Of a stretch of 64,000 nucleotides of DNA, positions 61,849 through 64,000 are shown in pieces (the stretch's first letter is position 1; the number at the start of each line of letters is the position of its first letter). The translations under genes and the position numbers were made by a program. The notes beneath the pieces are model-generated. The model searched no databases. It saw nothing but the letters and a program-made list of their open reading frames with translations, and was not told the DNA's origin. This stretch comes from Hemicordylus capensis (taxonomy: Eukaryota > Chordata > Lepidosauria > Squamata > Cordylidae), in NCBI RefSeq assembly GCF_027244095.1, contig NC_069670.1:20015820-20079819 (forward strand), read 5' to 3'.

Positions 61849-62060
61849 GCAATCTTGGCTCTCCAGCTGCTATTGGACTGCAACTCATATCATCCCTGAC
61901 CCAGGGCTTCAGAAATCCACTAGTCTACTGGTCTGTGACGAGTGAAAAATGATGTCGGACGAATGAAAAAAGTCCTAATGAGCAATGTACCAACATAGCT
62001 GGATGAGTAAAATATTTTGTCTGGCTGAAAAACTGAGCCCACAGTTGGGAACCCCTGCTC
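61849..62060. mobile_element. Fold-back/hAT-like MITE pair
   Basis: CAGGGGTAGGCAATCTTGG with TGGACTGCAACTCATATCAT, followed by a second element from CAGGGCTTCAGAAATCCAC to TTGGGAACCCCTG. It contains copy 2 of the 67-base repeat (61964-62030). Confidence 0.55.
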
Positions 62061-62179
62061 TAGAACCTGTCCACCTCATGGTTCCGGGGCATGGTGTGAA
62101 GCCCCACTGTGTGATGATCTAGCTTGTGGCTAAGGAATTCCGGGTGGGAATCCACTGTGGGAGAAGGGAACCTTACCAG

Positions 62180-62368
62180 TGGTCCCTCTTAATTTTTTTT
62201 CATCTGTGTGCAGCATGAGTTTTGTTCTGGGCAAAGTATCAAGACAGTGTGCATGCACCTGCATTGAGTGGGGCCTTCCCAATTCAACCTGAGTGGGATC
62301 TAAAATGAACTGAGCAGACACCAGAAAATGTGTGAGCGCACCCACATGCACACGCCTTAGAATGAACA
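62180..62368. mobile_element. hAT-like MITE
   Basis: CAGTGGTCCCTCTTAATT left end and AATGAACAGTG right end. Internal blocks TGAGTTTTGTTCTGGGCA and AATTCAACCTGAGTGGGATC as in 42470. Confidence 0.75.
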
Positions 62369-62837
62369 GTGCTTATATCTGCTGTCTTGAATTCCATGGA
62401 AGCAAGTCATGTAGTCACTGTAATCATGTGATCATAATTTCTTTCTTTGGAAAGTTCTAGGTTCCTAATCGGCAAGTAGCTACCTTGCACACATTAAAAC
62501 ACTTTGTGTGTTTGTGAATATTTAGTTTGCTAATGCAGCTCAAAACAAGACTTGAGCAAAGAGCACGTTGACTATGAAATGGTATCTTTTTCTACAGCTT
62601 TCACAAATATGAGGTTATCATATACTTAAGCAATAGTCAGCATCCATTTGTACCCCTCTCTTCTGAAAAATCTTGCATGAAACTATCCGACCATAGAGTA
62701 GCTAAATAAGCCATGAGAGTCAAAACAAAACTGTGGTAACACAACACATCTGGGGAAACTTGCCAAACAAAAAAGGCAGAACTAAAAACAAACTGGAAGA
62801 ACAGGGTGCCTAAATCAAATTGTTCCACAGGCAAATA

Positions 62838-63190
62838 AGAACAGCCTTGGTGGATCAGTCCGGCCTTGTGTTTCCCACAGTGGCCCACCAGATGCCTCTG
62901 GGAAGCCAGCAACTAGGAGATGCCCCTCTCCTGCTGTTGCTCCCCCGCAACTGGTATTCAGAGGCATCCTGCCTCTGAACCTCAACGTGGCCTATGGCCA
63001 TCCAGACTAGTAGTAGCCATTGTTAGACCTCTCCTCCAGGAATTTGCTAGGCCCTGCTTAAATCCACCTAGGCTGGCTGTCACCACATCTTGTGGCACAG
63101 AATTCCACAGATTAATTACTCTGTGTATGAAAAGGGTCTTTAGAAAGAGGCAGATCTTAATGTGGTCCACAGTGTTTTGGCCTGGCAGAC
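62838..63190 (+). repeat. CR1-like reptile repeat, longest copy
   Basis: AGCCTTGGTGGATCAGTCC, CTGGTATTCAGAGGCATCC, CACCACATCTTGTGGCACAG, GAATTCCACAGATTAATTAC. Confidence 0.7.
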
Positions 63191-63463
63191 CTTCTGAGGG
63201 TGGGTGGGATGCTTGCCTCTCCATGAGCAGAAGCACCCAATACAGGGCTTCAGATGCTGAGCAAAGTGCGAAGGGGCAAATGTGGGAGATGATGGCCCTT
63301 AAGGTACTTCTGTCCCAAATTTAAGATTTAAAAGATACCCTCTTTGGAAGTACAAGGGTTTGACATGGTTGTGAATGCATATTTGCAATGCTTATATATC
63401 AAGCAATTACTGGGCACCTGTTTTCAAGGAAATTGCTTAAATGCAGACAGAGAGCTTGATTTC

Positions 63464-63467
<4 letters not shown>

Positions 63468-63513
<46 letters not shown>
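63468..63513. repeat. (CT)n microsatellite
   Basis: About 23 CT units. Confidence 0.95.
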
Positions 63514-63515
<2 letters not shown>

Positions 63516-64000
63516 AGCGATTTAAATCTATCCTCTATGCCTTATGCAGTCTCTTTACATAATTATGTTTGTACTGGAACATCTCAGTTCAGCCAGCCTG
63601 CTATTTGGTTTGGAAAGCAATTACTGTCCATTTGTTGATGACTCGGGGAGCTGCAGAAAAAGTTGGTGGACCAGGCCCCACCCCATTAGAAATATCTGCG
63701 CTTTCTCTCCTGGAATAACCATGGCATTTATTTATGATGTCTGTGTGTTTTATGGCTTCAGATGACTAAAAATAGCCCCCCATTTCTTTGGCAGGGATAC
63801 AAATGACCTCTTGATGTGTTAAGATAAACAGGGTCTGTGGCAGAATGCACCTTGTGTCAATAATAATAATTTGTCTGGAAGAATCCTAGGTTCCTCAGTC
63901 CCAGGACATTTGAGACAAGGGCCTAGGAATTAGAAGCCCCCCACCCTGTTCTGGGACCTGGGATTCCTCCCTCCCATCCATTGGCATCTTTGAATAGGAA

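Larger units (their letters stand above)
39679..64000 (+). other. RPRD2: RPRD2 intron 1 (incomplete)
   Basis: I looked for the next CID exon (human-like AYPHRLNLFYLANDV) and found no sign of it, so the first intron is over 24 kb. It is filled with the repeats listed separately. 41450-42290, 43700-44950, 45330-46150, 46310-47150, 49120-50200, 50680-51840, 53160-53940, 54785-55130, 58760-58917, 59361-60849, 62370-62837 and 63190-64000 show no gene and, apart from short repeat pieces, nothing I can name. Confidence 0.8.

Overview
The window looks like squamate reptile (lizard-type) chromosomal DNA. It has large introns, GT-AG exons, CpG-island promoters and a dense cover of young and old transposons. 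I cannot name the species. Three protein genes lie on the + strand in the order known from mammals (human 1q21): the last exon of MRPS21 (6446-6626), all of PRPF3 (CpG-island 5' exon near 9.7 kb, 15 coding exons 11199-30001, 684 residues, poly(A) signal at 30591), and the first coding exon of RPRD2 (39414-39678). The RPRD2 first intron runs to the right edge. The genes are housekeeping: MRPS21 belongs to the mitochondrial small ribosomal subunit, PRPF3 to the U4/U6.U5 tri-snRNP, and RPRD2 is an RNA polymerase II CTD-binding protein. Nothing suggests that they act together as one system.

Layout. 1-6445 is upstream sequence, probably MRPS21 intron, with SINEs and an unexplained CpG island at about 2.4-2.96 kb that carries an E-box and a D-box. 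6.8-9.4 kb is the MRPS21-PRPF3 spacer. 9.5-30.6 kb is PRPF3, with repeats in nearly every intron. 30.6-39.1 kb is intergenic and holds an orphan TATA/CCAAT-rich GC island (33.9-34.7 kb) next to an almost complete Tc1-like transposon (34733-36339). From 39.4 kb onward is the RPRD2 promoter, exon 1 and more than 24 kb of intron. That intron starts with a decayed tandem repeat and then fills with nested transposons.

The most informative material is in the repeats. (1) A high-copy composite SINE has a head clearly related to the internal promoter of 5S rRNA, joined to a tRNA-like A box/B box and a 3' body; more than 20 full or partial copies are present. (2) Many short fold-back elements with CAGTG- or CAGGG-type ends are flanked by 8-bp target duplications typical of hAT transposons. 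One family is an almost perfect palindrome built from GATTTAAATC decamers. (3) Three different hAT-like insertions hit the same CCTTAGGG site (within one base) of the composite SINE. (4) Several loci are nested two to four elements deep, which gives a relative age order of the families. I saw no CRISPR array, no free-standing rRNA or tRNA gene, and no complete retrovirus-like element.
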